From assembly GCA_021199655.1 (NCBI GenBank), contig JAJQHQ010000041.1, forward strand, positions 1 to 34,656: a DNA stretch of 34,656 bases, given 5' to 3'. Made by a program: the position numbers and the translations under genes. Below are positions 14,070 through 23,573 of this stretch, one piece after another. This DNA is from Lachnospiraceae bacterium. GTDB lineage: Bacteria; Bacillota; Clostridia; Lachnospirales; Lachnospiraceae. The notes beneath the pieces were generated by a model. It saw nothing but the letters and a program-made list of their open reading frames with translations, was not told the DNA's origin and searched no databases. Each line of letters begins with the position of its first letter. Position 1 is the first letter of the stretch.

Positions 14070-17000
14070 ATGAAAAGAGAAGTCAAAAGGGTTGTGTCTC
14101 TTATCCTGACTCTTTGCATGGTGATGAGTCTGCCGGGATTTGCCTGGGCGGAGGAAGCGGCGGCTGCCGTGGAGGATACCACGGAAGTGCAGGTTGTATC
14201 CGAGGAGCAGAAGACCGTGTCGGAAGAGACGTCTGCACAGACGGAGACAGCAGTACAGACAGAGACCGCAGCGCAGACGAAAGCTTCCACGCAGGCGGAA
14301 TCCGCGGAGCTGACCGTGGAGAGTGATTCGGCGGTATCTTCGTCTGAAGCAGCGTCGGAAAGTACAGAACCAGCGACGCAAGCCGAAGCCGACGAATCTG
14401 TGAGCGGAGAGACTGTGATCGGGAATGAGACCGGGACAGAATCGGAGACGGAATCCGAGGCCGGGACGGAGTCCGAGACCGAAGCGGAGTCTGAGACCGA
14501 AACGGAGTCCGAGATCGAGACAGAATCTGAGACGGAAATGACCGAAAACAAACCGGATGATGGAACGACCACAGGGCAGCCATTTGCAAGCGGCACCGGA
14601 GGCAGCACGAATTTCCGCATTCCGGCGATGGTAACCTTAGATGACGGCACGATCGTGGCGGCTGCGGATGCCCGCTGGGATACCACGAAGGATGGCTATG
14701 GACTGGATACGATTGTTTCGCGTTCCACAGATAATGGCGCAACATGGAATTACACATTCGCCAATTATCTGGGCGACAACGGGAACTGCTTTAATACGAG
14801 CTCGACTGCCTTTATCGATCCGTCTCTGGCGACGGATGGCAAGACCGTGTATATGCTGGTGGATCTGTACCCGGGCGGGACTGTGATCAGTAATGCGCAG
14901 GCAGGCACCGGTTATGACAGCAGCGGTCATCTGATGCTGAAGGAAAACGGTTCCTCCAGCTATGATTACTATCTGGGCGACTTTGGCTCGGATGGTACTG
15001 CATATATTTACAGCTATTCTACAGGCGAGTCTGTAGCAGACTATACGGTAGATCAGTGGTTCTATGTATACGTGCGGGGCACACGGATCAGCAACCTGTT
15101 TTACAGTGACTGCGCTTATACCGTGCTGCCTACCAGCTATCTCTATCTGACGACCAGTACGGACGGCGGCGCGACGTGGTCCGTTCCGACCATGCTGAAC
15201 AGTCAGGTAAAGAACAGTACAGACAGCTTCTATGGCGTCGGCCCTGGAAACGCTCTGGTGACTTCTACCGGAAGAATTATGTTCGCATGCTATACGTATT
15301 CCAACGGTTCCGATGGCAACACCAGTGTCATCTATTCGGACGACGGCGGCAAGACCTGGGCGCGCAGCGCGGATATGAGCGCGCAGTCCAGCGAGGCGAC
15401 CATGGTTGAGGCGGATGGTACGATCTATATGTTCACACGCCACGGCGGCTATTATTATTCGACCGATAACGGCACGACCTGGAGCAGCCGGCAGACTGTC
15501 TCCGGCATCAGCTATACGACATCATGTCAGCTCAACGCTTTTGTTTATTCGGAGAAGATTGACGGCTGCACGGCAATTCTGCTCTCTGCACCGACCAATG
15601 GCCGTTCGACTGGCAAGATTTTTGTGGGCCTGGTACAGGAAGACGGTTCCATCAGCTGGGATTATACCTGCAGCGTAAACGGCAGCGGTACCTATCAGTA
15701 TTCCTGCCTGGCGGAATTAAGTGACGGTACAGTGGCTCTGCTCTATGAGAGCGGGAGCGCGGCCCTCACATTTACAACGATTGCGATTGCGGATATCGCC
15801 AGCGGGGCTGCGTTTGGCAGCGATGGAACGGACGAAACGGAAGAAACAGCCGAAGCAACCGTGACGGATGAAACGACCGGAATCACTGCCACGGCAGCAG
15901 GGCTGACATCCATCAGCACATCAAAGGGCGAGGTCATCACCAATGAGGACGGCTCTGTCAGCATTTCCTATGACATCCTTTTGAATGGCGGTGAATACAC
16001 CGGCGAAGCGACTCTGTCGATTCCTGTAGACGAGGCCTTTTCCACCGCGAATTGCGCCAGCTTTACCGGTTCCGTGGAAGCAAGCGAAGCTGGAGAGGCG
16101 GCAGACTTTGATGTCACGCGGAAGGCTGGCTGTCTGATCTGCACCGTGCCTCACTTTTCCACGATCACCATCGATGGTGAGGAAGCGGAGTATACCGATA
16201 CGGTAGATGTGACCCTGTATGTGGGGCAGTCAGTTGGCTATATGACATACGCGGCGGAAACCAGCACCGACATCGACAGCAGCATTGCGACCGCTTTGAT
16301 TGGCTCCGATGCTGTCACTTATGACGCGCAGCTGGGAGAGGATTCCAGCTTTAGCGGCGCTTATACGAATCTGGAAAATGCGCTGTATACATTTACAGAG
16401 AGTGAAGACGGCTATGTTATCTGCAATGATGCAACAGGTATTTATCTTAACCTGGGCACAGCGGGTATTCCGGGAAAAACCGCTTCTGATACGATTACTT
16501 TGACACTTCAGAGTGACGGTGTTTATTCAATTTATTCCAGTTCGAATGAAAGGTACCTTGTTTTTAATGCCAATAGTACATACCGGTTTGATCGACAAAC
16601 CGGTTACGCTTCTGCCACTTGCGGTTTCCTGCTGTACAGGGCGGCTGACGATGGAGAAGAGAGTAGCTCAGAGATTCCCGGATATGTGCAGGTAACAAGC
16701 CTTTCTGACATCAGCTCCGGTAGTCAGTATCTGATCGCAGCTTACCGTAACAGCGGTTATTATGTGCTGTATCCCTCAACCAGCACCAGCGACTATTATT
16801 CACATGTCGCTAAGGTTCTGGGATCTGATTCGGTTACAGAAACCACAGTGACCTTTACCGGTGTGACCGCGGGTACGACCTCTGTGGTCGTGGGTGATAC
16901 CCTCTATAATATTACTGTGCTGGACGCAGCTGCTTATAATTCTGTAGAACTGGAAGGCGGATATACCACGACCCTGAATATCAGCGACCTGGACAGCAGC

Positions 17001-20000
17001 TTTTCTGTCCCTGTTGGCGGCAGCGTGGTCTGGAACGTGGAGGACACGGACATCGCCGCAATCTATGAGACAGGCGACACCGGCGTATCGGCATCCATTA
17101 TTGCCCGCGCCAAAGGCGAAACCATCGTCACCGCTAAGGTCTATGACGCATCGGGCAATCTGACGGCCACCTATTACTGGACGGTCACAGCGAACAGTAC
17201 TTATGGATCGGGCAGCTATAATTTCACCTGGACGGTCACGGAGGTTGTCTATAACGGTACTCTCTATTATTCGACCGACGGCGGCGAACTGATCGAAGCT
17301 ACTGACTATGTGGAAACAACGGATGAGAATGGGAATACGATTCGAACCTACACCATTTCCTGTACATCCACTGATATCAGCGTTACAGGCTTGCTTTATT
17401 TTGTTAAGCCGGATGAAGGATATACATTAACGTATGTATATGATGAAACCGGAAAAACATACAGTAATTTCTATGCAACAAGTGAAGTAAAGGATTATTA
17501 CACGAAATCCGCATTTTTGGCGGCTCATAGCGGCGTGACGCATAATGGCGGATGGTACACGGATATTATGACAGATGCGGAGTGGGATGTTCTCATCGCG
17601 CAGGCCATCGCCGCGGGCTGCGAAGGGGTTTATTGGAATACGCGCCTTAGCCTTGATGGCAACGGTTCTTATACCGGTTCTTATACCAATTACTGCAACA
17701 AGCTGCCGACGGTAGATAAGGTGATCTCATCTCTGACCCGGACAGTCAATAATACGGAAACAACAATTACCTATGTGGATGGCGAGACGGATATCCAGGT
17801 CGGCGATGTGATTCATTATACGGTTACCATCACGACATATTATGAGACCGTAGACATTACCTATTCGAATGCGGTTTTGACGGATACCATGTCCTCAGGC
17901 TCCGGAGCTGCCGCCACCTTTACAGTGACAGATACAAACGCGATCGAGAATGTAACGAGCCTTACTGTGACGGATTATCTGGGCAATGGTACAACCCAGA
18001 CAGCCGCCAGTGAGACAGCTGTGACTTATGATGTGACCTATACGGTCACCGATGCCGATCAGGACGTAGGACTGGTGAACACCGTTGCTTTGGAATATGA
18101 TTACTCATCGACATACGGTACCGGCAGCTACGGTGGTACTGCCAGCGCGGAATGTAAGGTGAGCGTGCTCTCCACTGCACTCGACCCGATTGACATCGTG
18201 GTGGACTTCGGTTTGCCTGTCACTATTGACTACAGTGAGGATCACGGCAGATATGATCTGGCCTCCGGTACCGCAAATTATGGTACTGTTACTGTGAAAG
18301 ACAACATCGTGACTTATACTCCGACAAAGGTTCTGGCTGATGTGGACACCATCACTCTGGTGAATACGATGAACGCCACCTATACCGTCAGCGTTTATCC
18401 GGCTACTACAGTTTACTATGAGGAAGGATTTGCTTCTTATGGCACAGGCTGGAGCGTAGCGAGCGGCGGCTCCTGGTCCGGCACAACCGCAGTGAATTAT
18501 TCCGCGGAACAGCAGATGGAGGGCGTTACTACGGATGAAAGTGAAAAAGTGGTAACGTATGTAGACAGCAGTGGTACTGCGGCCAATAACTACAATTATG
18601 ATGGAGCCTATGCAGGCGGCACAGGAACCTCCGCAGAAACCTCCGCAGAAACCACGACCGCAAAAGATTCTCTGTCCTTTACCTTTACGGGTACCGGTGT
18701 GGACATCTTTGCAAATTGTACCAGTACTTCGGGCATCGTATGTATTATGGTTACAAGCGGTGGATCGACAGAAAAATTACTGATCGTTGATATGGCCAAT
18801 ACCGGAACGTATAATACCGGAGATAATACTACTGCCTATAATACACCAATCGCGTCGATCAGCGGTCTGGGCTATGGCTCTCATACGGTGACGATCTATC
18901 TGTCAAGCGCTAGAAGCAGCGGATTTGAGTTCGATGGCTTCCGTGTCTACGGCACCCTGGACAGTACGAGCAACGAAAACTATACGACCGCTTACGCTAT
19001 CTATACTGCCGATTTAGAAGAGGATCCTTCTTATTATGAGTTGCGGGATTATGTTCTTGGCGGAATAGATATTGATAGTTCCAGTAGTGATTATGCTGAT
19101 GATATAGCAAATGAAGTAGCGCAGGTATATGCATCGAGCGAAGTAGACAGCTCTGCTTCTGCCATTGTGGTCTACGATAGTAATGTTAATCTTTTAAAAT
19201 CGACTGAAACTGAAAGCGAAAGCGAAACTGAAACTGAAAGCGAAACTGAATCTGTCGCTCAAACTTTACTGGATGAAGGCCCGAAGAATGAACTGTATTT
19301 ATATCCGGGTTCTACCGTGGTATTTAAGATCAATACAGCCCGTCAGGTTCAGATCGGCCTGCGCTCCGTGACCGGAGCAAGCGTAACCTATACGATCAGT
19401 AATGGCTCAACAACGAAGACATATACTACGTCTTCCATCGTGGATATGTTCTATGATCTTCAAGCTAAGAATGCCACAGGCACAATCACTTACACGATTG
19501 CTGTGCCAGCCGCAAGCGTCGGCATCCTCTCCATCACAGACATTAAGGTTTCAGACAGCGTGGAAGATATTTTTGGCACGCTGACGGAAGAGGAAGTGGT
19601 AGCTGCACTGACCAGTACGACTGATGATTCCGGCACGATTACAGATTCCGGTGAGACAGAAGAAGAGACCGAGGAAACGGAGGAAGAAACGGGAGAAACC
19701 GAACCGGAGGTTTTCTATGCATATGCGGAACTGAATATCTATCTGGAGGATGCCTCCGGTGAAACAATAGCTTCCACTGCACTATCTGAATATGGCGTGG
19801 AAGGGGAGACGGCGACGTTTAGCGCGGATGCGATTTTAGCTCAGGCAGAGTCTGTACTTCCGGATGGCTATTCCATCGATGAGAGCACTGTGTCGGAACA
19901 GACAGTTGCCTGCGGAGAATGTGCGGATGTCACGATATCCGTCAATAAGCTGGCCATGGCGTCTCTGGAGATTCAGCTGGTTGACTACAGGAAGAAGACG

Positions 20001-20456
20001 GTTGCCAGTACCTCTCTGACCTCTGAGACGGGCGTGGAAGGTGCGGCAGCTACGTTCACTGCATCTGAAATACTCGAAGCGGTAAATGCTTCGCTTCCGG
20101 ACGGATATGCGATCGTAAATGAGAGCAGTATCACGGATCAGACGGCAGTCTATGGCGGCAGTGGTTCGATATCTGTGCAGATCGGCAAGGTGGCGACTTT
20201 GCAGGTTACCTTCCAGATGTATTCCGGACTGTTCCGCACGACGACGGTCGGAACGGCGATGCTGACGAAGGTGCAGACATCCTCCGCCGATACCGCGACG
20301 TTCTCAGCGAGCGAGATCAGTGCCGCAGTGCCGGACGGTTACCGTGTGCTGATATCTACCTCTTCGAGGGTAAAATACGGTTCGACCGCCACGAAGGTCC
20401 TGACGGTATACAGATCAAGCAACACAAACAGCAGCAGCGTATTCCGGCTGTTTTAA
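14070..20456 (+). CDS. Sialidase 2, giant secreted multidomain GH33-type exo-sialidase
   Basis: The intact 2128-residue protein is a paralogue of sialidase 1. A signal peptide (KREVKR, core, AWA) is followed by a Thr/Glu/Ser-rich linker (about 30-165). The catalytic domain (about 172-590) has FRIPAMVTLDDGTIVAAADAR near residue 179, Asp-boxes such as STDNGATW, STDGGATW and SDDGGKTW, SEATMVEADG, and LAELSDGTVALLYE. A beta-sandwich ending VPHFSTITI, an Ig-like domain holding a different inserted module than in sialidase 1, a DUF11-like domain, a lectin-like jelly roll, an acidic linker and three C-terminal repeats follow. It lacks the extra beta-sandwich that precedes the catalytic domain in sialidase 1. 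There is no LPXTG; it ends SSSVFRLF like its paralogue. It likely frees sialic acid from mucins outside the cell. How it is held at the surface is unclear. Confidence 0.88.
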   Translation: MKREVKRVVSLILTLCMVMSLPGFAWAEEAAAAVEDTTEVQVVSEEQKTVSEETSAQTETAVQTETAAQTKASTQAESAELTVESDSAVSSSEAASESTEPATQAEADESVSGETVIGNETGTESETESEAGTESETEAESETETESEIETESETEMTENKPDDGTTTGQPFASGTGGSTNFRIPAMVTLDDGTIVAAADARWDTTKDGYGLDTIVSRSTDNGATWNYTFANYLGDNGNCFNTSSTAFIDPSLATDGKTVYMLVDLYPGGTVISNAQAGTGYDSSGHLMLKENGSSSYDYYLGDFGSDGTAYIYSYSTGESVADYTVDQWFYVYVRGTRISNLFYSDCAYTVLPTSYLYLTTSTDGGATWSVPTMLNSQVKNSTDSFYGVGPGNALVTSTGRIMFACYTYSNGSDGNTSVIYSDDGGKTWARSADMSAQSSEATMVEADGTIYMFTRHGGYYYSTDNGTTWSSRQTVSGISYTTSCQLNAFVYSEKIDGCTAILLSAPTNGRSTGKIFVGLVQEDGSISWDYTCSVNGSGTYQYSCLAELSDGTVALLYESGSAALTFTTIAIADIASGAAFGSDGTDETEETAEATVTDETTGITATAAGLTSISTSKGEVITNEDGSVSISYDILLNGGEYTGEATLSIPVDEAFSTANCASFTGSVEASEAGEAADFDVTRKAGCLICTVPHFSTITIDGEEAEYTDTVDVTLYVGQSVGYMTYAAETSTDIDSSIATALIGSDAVTYDAQLGEDSSFSGAYTNLENALYTFTESEDGYVICNDATGIYLNLGTAGIPGKTASDTITLTLQSDGVYSIYSSSNERYLVFNANSTYRFDRQTGYASATCGFLLYRAADDGEESSSEIPGYVQVTSLSDISSGSQYLIAAYRNSGYYVLYPSTSTSDYYSHVAKVLGSDSVTETTVTFTGVTAGTTSVVVGDTLYNITVLDAAAYNSVELEGGYTTTLNISDLDSSFSVPVGGSVVWNVEDTDIAAIYETGDTGVSASIIARAKGETIVTAKVYDASGNLTATYYWTVTANSTYGSGSYNFTWTVTEVVYNGTLYYSTDGGELIEATDYVETTDENGNTIRTYTISCTSTDISVTGLLYFVKPDEGYTLTYVYDETGKTYSNFYATSEVKDYYTKSAFLAAHSGVTHNGGWYTDIMTDAEWDVLIAQAIAAGCEGVYWNTRLSLDGNGSYTGSYTNYCNKLPTVDKVISSLTRTVNNTETTITYVDGETDIQVGDVIHYTVTITTYYETVDITYSNAVLTDTMSSGSGAAATFTVTDTNAIENVTSLTVTDYLGNGTTQTAASETAVTYDVTYTVTDADQDVGLVNTVALEYDYSSTYGTGSYGGTASAECKVSVLSTALDPIDIVVDFGLPVTIDYSEDHGRYDLASGTANYGTVTVKDNIVTYTPTKVLADVDTITLVNTMNATYTVSVYPATTVYYEEGFASYGTGWSVASGGSWSGTTAVNYSAEQQMEGVTTDESEKVVTYVDSSGTAANNYNYDGAYAGGTGTSAETSAETTTAKDSLSFTFTGTGVDIFANCTSTSGIVCIMVTSGGSTEKLLIVDMANTGTYNTGDNTTAYNTPIASISGLGYGSHTVTIYLSSARSSGFEFDGFRVYGTLDSTSNENYTTAYAIYTADLEEDPSYYELRDYVLGGIDIDSSSSDYADDIANEVAQVYASSEVDSSASAIVVYDSNVNLLKSTETESESETETESETESVAQTLLDEGPKNELYLYPGSTVVFKINTARQVQIGLRSVTGASVTYTISNGSTTKTYTTSSIVDMFYDLQAKNATGTITYTIAVPAASVGILSITDIKVSDSVEDIFGTLTEEEVVAALTSTTDDSGTITDSGETEEETEETEEETGETEPEVFYAYAELNIYLEDASGETIASTALSEYGVEGETATFSADAILAQAESVLPDGYSIDESTVSEQTVACGECADVTISVNKLAMASLEIQLVDYRKKTVASTSLTSETGVEGAAATFTASEILEAVNASLPDGYAIVNESSITDQTAVYGGSGSISVQIGKVATLQVTFQMYSGLFRTTTVGTAMLTKVQTSSADTATFSASEISAAVPDGYRVLISTSSRVKYGSTATKVLTVYRSSNTNSSSVFRLF

Positions 20457-20520
20457 GATGAGTTTTTTGATCCGGCTGTAACGGGGACAGATAGTTACAT
20501 TGGTAAGAAGGGAGACCATC

Positions 20521-20600
20521 GTGAAAATTTCCAAAGATGTGGTGGACGCCCTGACGGCGAGTATGAAGTGGGACGGGAACAGGCTGCCGCGGAAGCGTGA
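20521..20600 (+). pseudogene. Internally deleted pqqD copy
   Basis: The RBS and first codons (AAGGGAGACCATC, GTG, then KISKDVV) copy those of the intact pqqD at 11928. The sequence then jumps to the last third of that gene (GACGCCCTGACGG... and GAAGTGGGACGGGAACAGG) and runs out of frame. About 150 nt are missing from the middle, so no working RRE can be made. It shows that the sialidase was duplicated together with pqqD. Confidence 0.85.
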
Positions 20601-20647
20601 ATTTGCCAGCAGTGTCATGTACCGGGCTGCGGAAGGAGTGATAGGAT

Positions 20648-22351
20648 ATGGCAATGATCCGTCTGCCTTATGGCATTGATCTTTTTGAACAGGTGCGCAA
20701 AGAACACTGTTACTATATTGATAAAACACATTTGATCAGCGAATTAATGAGCGTTCCTTTTAAGGTGAATCTGATCACGCGGCCGAGGCGATTTGGAAAG
20801 ACACTGGCGATGAGCATGCTTGCGAGCTTTTTTGATATCCGTAAGGACAGCCGCGAACTGTTCGAGGGACTTGAGATCTCAAAGGATAAAGAATTCTGTG
20901 CGCAGTGGATGAACCAGTGGCCGGTGCTTTTTGTGACGCTGAAGGATGTGAGCGGGATGGATTTTCCGGATGCGTACGGTATGCTGCACCAGGTGTTGAC
21001 AGATATCTGCAACGAACATCGCTATCTGATGCAGGATGATAAGCAGTCACCTTCCGATAAAGAGGTATTCTCCAGATTATGTATGCGCAGAGGCGATCTT
21101 TCCGACGTTAAAAACGCGATACAGATTCTGCTGCGCATGATGTGTACGCACTATGGGAAAGAAGTTATCCTGCTTGTGGACGAATACGATGTCCCTCTCG
21201 CAAAAGCGAGCGATAACGGCTACTATGACGAGATGCTGAATGTCATTCGGGTGCTTCTGGGGATGTCCTGGAAGTCTAATCCGAACCTGAAATTTGCGGT
21301 CGTGACCGGATGCCTGAGGGTGGCAAAGGAGAGTATTTTTACTGGCGCGAACAATTTTATATCAAATTCGATTTCGGATGTCAGTTATCAGGACTGCTTT
21401 GGATTTACCGAGAAGGAAGTGGCGCAGATTCTGACGGATGCCGATCTGTCGGAGGCTTTGCCTGAGATGAAGCGGTGGTACGATGGCTATCGTTTTGGAA
21501 AAACAGAGATTTACTGCCCCTGGGATGTGCTGCTCCACGTCAGGGCCTTATGCCTTGATGAAAAAGCAAAGCCCGGCAATCACTGGATTGATACGAGCCA
21601 CAACAGCATCATCCGGCGCTTTATTGATCTGCCGGAGATGTATGTGAAAGATAAATTCGAGACCCTGCTTTCCGGGGGTGTGATCCAGGAGCCGATCCGG
21701 GAAGACCTGACCTACGATATTGCGCATTCTTCGGAAGATAATTTATGGAGCATTCTTTACCTGACCGGATATCTGACGCAGGTGCTGCCGGAGGAGCTGC
21801 CGGAGGGAATGACTCCTCAGGAAGGGAAAACATCGCTGCGAATTCCGAATGAAGAAGTGAAATTTGTTTTTAAGGACACGGTGCAGGCCTGGTTTGAAGA
21901 GTCTGTCAAAGCCAGAGACCGCAGCGGGTTGTTTCATGAATGGTGGAATGGAGACGATGAAAAGCTGACGGAGGATGTTTCGGACATTCTTTTCGATACG
22001 ATCAGTTATTATGATTATAAAGAGGACTTTTATCATGCGTTCATTGCAGGGATGTTTTCCGGCGCGGGATATGAGGTGAAGTCCAACTCGGAGCAGGGGA
22101 AAGGCAGGGCTGACATCACAATTAAAGATCGTCGGCACAGGCGCGCGATTGTCATTGAGGCGAAATGGCCGGGAAAAAAGAAAGACGCCACTTTAGAGAG
22201 CGAATCTCAGGAGGCGCTCGACCAGATTGAGCGGATGCAGTACGCGAAAAGTCTGAAGATTGCCGGATATCGCACCATCCTCTGCTATGGCGCGGCATTT
22301 CTGGGGAAGGACTGCCTGATCCGGCTGGCGAAGGAAAATGAGAAAGCGTAA
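20648..22351 (+). CDS. AAA-ATPase-like protein with C-terminal PD-(D/E)XK nuclease-like domain
   Basis: The 567-residue protein starts at the ATG at 20648, 8 nt after GGAAGGAG. The N-terminus (LPYGIDLFEQVRKEHCYYIDKT) and P-loop RPRRFGKT (about 44-51) are typical of the AAA-ATPase-like family PF09820. Walker B is VILLVDEYDVPL (about 173). The C-terminus has GYEVKSNSEQGKGRADITI and AIVIEAKW (about 475-508), the D and ExK of a PDDEXK_9 nuclease fold. The family is highly amplified in gut Firmicutes and Bacteroidetes genomes, and its function is unknown; it may be a selfish or defence gene. Its stop codon is supplied by the left end of a palindromic element inserted at 22348. Confidence 0.88.
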   Translation: MAMIRLPYGIDLFEQVRKEHCYYIDKTHLISELMSVPFKVNLITRPRRFGKTLAMSMLASFFDIRKDSRELFEGLEISKDKEFCAQWMNQWPVLFVTLKDVSGMDFPDAYGMLHQVLTDICNEHRYLMQDDKQSPSDKEVFSRLCMRRGDLSDVKNAIQILLRMMCTHYGKEVILLVDEYDVPLAKASDNGYYDEMLNVIRVLLGMSWKSNPNLKFAVVTGCLRVAKESIFTGANNFISNSISDVSYQDCFGFTEKEVAQILTDADLSEALPEMKRWYDGYRFGKTEIYCPWDVLLHVRALCLDEKAKPGNHWIDTSHNSIIRRFIDLPEMYVKDKFETLLSGGVIQEPIREDLTYDIAHSSEDNLWSILYLTGYLTQVLPEELPEGMTPQEGKTSLRIPNEEVKFVFKDTVQAWFEESVKARDRSGLFHEWWNGDDEKLTEDVSDILFDTISYYDYKEDFYHAFIAGMFSGAGYEVKSNSEQGKGRADITIKDRRHRRAIVIEAKWPGKKKDATLESESQEALDQIERMQYAKSLKIAGYRTILCYGAAFLGKDCLIRLAKENEKA

Positions 22352-22397
22352 CCATTCAGGACAGTACTTCGCACTTGCTGCAATGCTGAACAGTTAC
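22348..22397 (+). mobile_element. Palindromic MITE-like element, copy B (deleted form)
   Basis: This 50-bp element begins GTAACCATTCAGGACAGTAC and ends GCTGAACAGTTAC. It is flanked by GAGAAAGC (22340-22347) and GGGAAAGC (22398-22405), an 8-bp target duplication with one mismatch. The central hairpin is mostly lost. Its first four bases GTAA provide the TAA stop of the AAA-ATPase. Confidence 0.78.
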
Positions 22398-22433
22398 GGG
22401 AAAGCTTAATATACGACAGGAGGTGCTTCGGCT

Positions 22434-23573
22434 ATGGAGCATACAAGACCGGCCCGGCCGTTGACAACAATGCTGAACATGCAGGCGAGGCGGGATCACA
22501 TTCCGCTTAGCGGGACGTTTGAATTATCCCCGGTCTGCAATTTATCCTGCCGGATGTGTTATGTGCGCCGGACAGCGCAGGAGGTTGCTGCGCACGACCG
22601 TCCGATCGTTACGCTGGATCAGTGGAAACAGATTGCGGATGAGGCGTTTGACGCCGGTCTTCTGTTTTTATTACTGACCGGAGGGGAGCCGTTCTTCTGG
22701 CCGCAGTTTACGGAATTATACGAATATCTGCATAAGAAAGGTCTGCTGATCTCGATCAACTCGAATGGGAGCCTGATCTCAGAAGAGAGGATTCGCTGGC
22801 TCGCCGACCGGCCGCCTGTGCGGATCAACATTACGCTTTATGGCGCGGGTGATGAGACGTATGAGAGGCTTTGCGGAAGAAAAGGCATCTATCATCGAGT
22901 GACGGAAACGATCGACCGCCTGCTATCGGCGGGGATTGCCGTGAAACTGAACGCGTCCATGACCCCGTATAACGCGGCAGATCTGGAAGCAATCTGCCGG
23001 TTTGCGAAAGAGCGGGGGCTGTTGCTGGAGGTGGGAACTTATATGTTTCCGCCTGTCAGGCGTCTGGAAGCGGATGACGGACAGAGCCGTTTTACGCCTG
23101 AGGAAGCGGCACATTACAGTATTCTGGCCCATAAGTTCCGCATGGATCCGGAAGAATATCAGAAATACCTGGAGAATGCCGCTTCCGGAATTGTGCCGGC
23201 GCCGGGACTCGATGAAAGCTGTGTGGATCCGATCGACGGGCAGGTACGCTGTGCCGCGGGGCGCGGCTCGTTCTGGATCACCTGGGACGGTTACATGATC
23301 CCCTGCGGGATGGTCCCGGAACCGAAGACGGATATCATTAGCCGGGGGTTTGGGGAGGCCTGGAGGGGGATCATACAAAAGACGAGTGACATAAGGCTCT
23401 CCGGAGTCTGCCGCAGCTGTCCGGATGCGGGTGTGTGCCACAGCTGCATGGCCATGGCCTATACAGAGACCGGGAAGCATTCCGGGATACCGACGTATCT
23501 GTGCCGGATGGCGGAGGCGATACGGGAAGAAGCAAAATTAATATTGGAGCCGATACAGAAAGAAACAAAATGA
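22434..23573 (+). CDS. Radical SAM/SPASM peptide maturase (PqqE-like)
   Basis: The 379-residue protein starts at the ATG at 22434, 8 nt after AGGAGGTG. The radical SAM cluster motif CNLSCRMC (Cys 35, 39 and 42) follows GTFELSPV. LLTGGEPFFWP is the SAM-binding GGE motif, and NSNGSLIS and INITLYG are later barrel strands. The C-terminal SPASM region (about 262-365) carries CVDPIDGQVRC, DGYMIPCGM, CRSCPDAGVCHSC and YLC, enough cysteines for two extra iron-sulphur clusters. Such enzymes modify peptides, often with a PqqD partner, and here the intact PqqD-like protein is at 11928. It overlaps the next gene by 4 nt (ATGA). The reaction (thioether, C-C crosslink, epimerisation or other) cannot be told from sequence. 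Confidence 0.92.
   Translation: MEHTRPARPLTTMLNMQARRDHIPLSGTFELSPVCNLSCRMCYVRRTAQEVAAHDRPIVTLDQWKQIADEAFDAGLLFLLLTGGEPFFWPQFTELYEYLHKKGLLISINSNGSLISEERIRWLADRPPVRINITLYGAGDETYERLCGRKGIYHRVTETIDRLLSAGIAVKLNASMTPYNAADLEAICRFAKERGLLLEVGTYMFPPVRRLEADDGQSRFTPEEAAHYSILAHKFRMDPEEYQKYLENAASGIVPAPGLDESCVDPIDGQVRCAAGRGSFWITWDGYMIPCGMVPEPKTDIISRGFGEAWRGIIQKTSDIRLSGVCRSCPDAGVCHSCMAMAYTETGKHSGIPTYLCRMAEAIREEAKLILEPIQKETK

Noticed and set aside
14637-15443. 268-codon open frame on the - strand
   Set aside because: It mirrors the sialidase catalytic domain and is a composition effect of biased codons.
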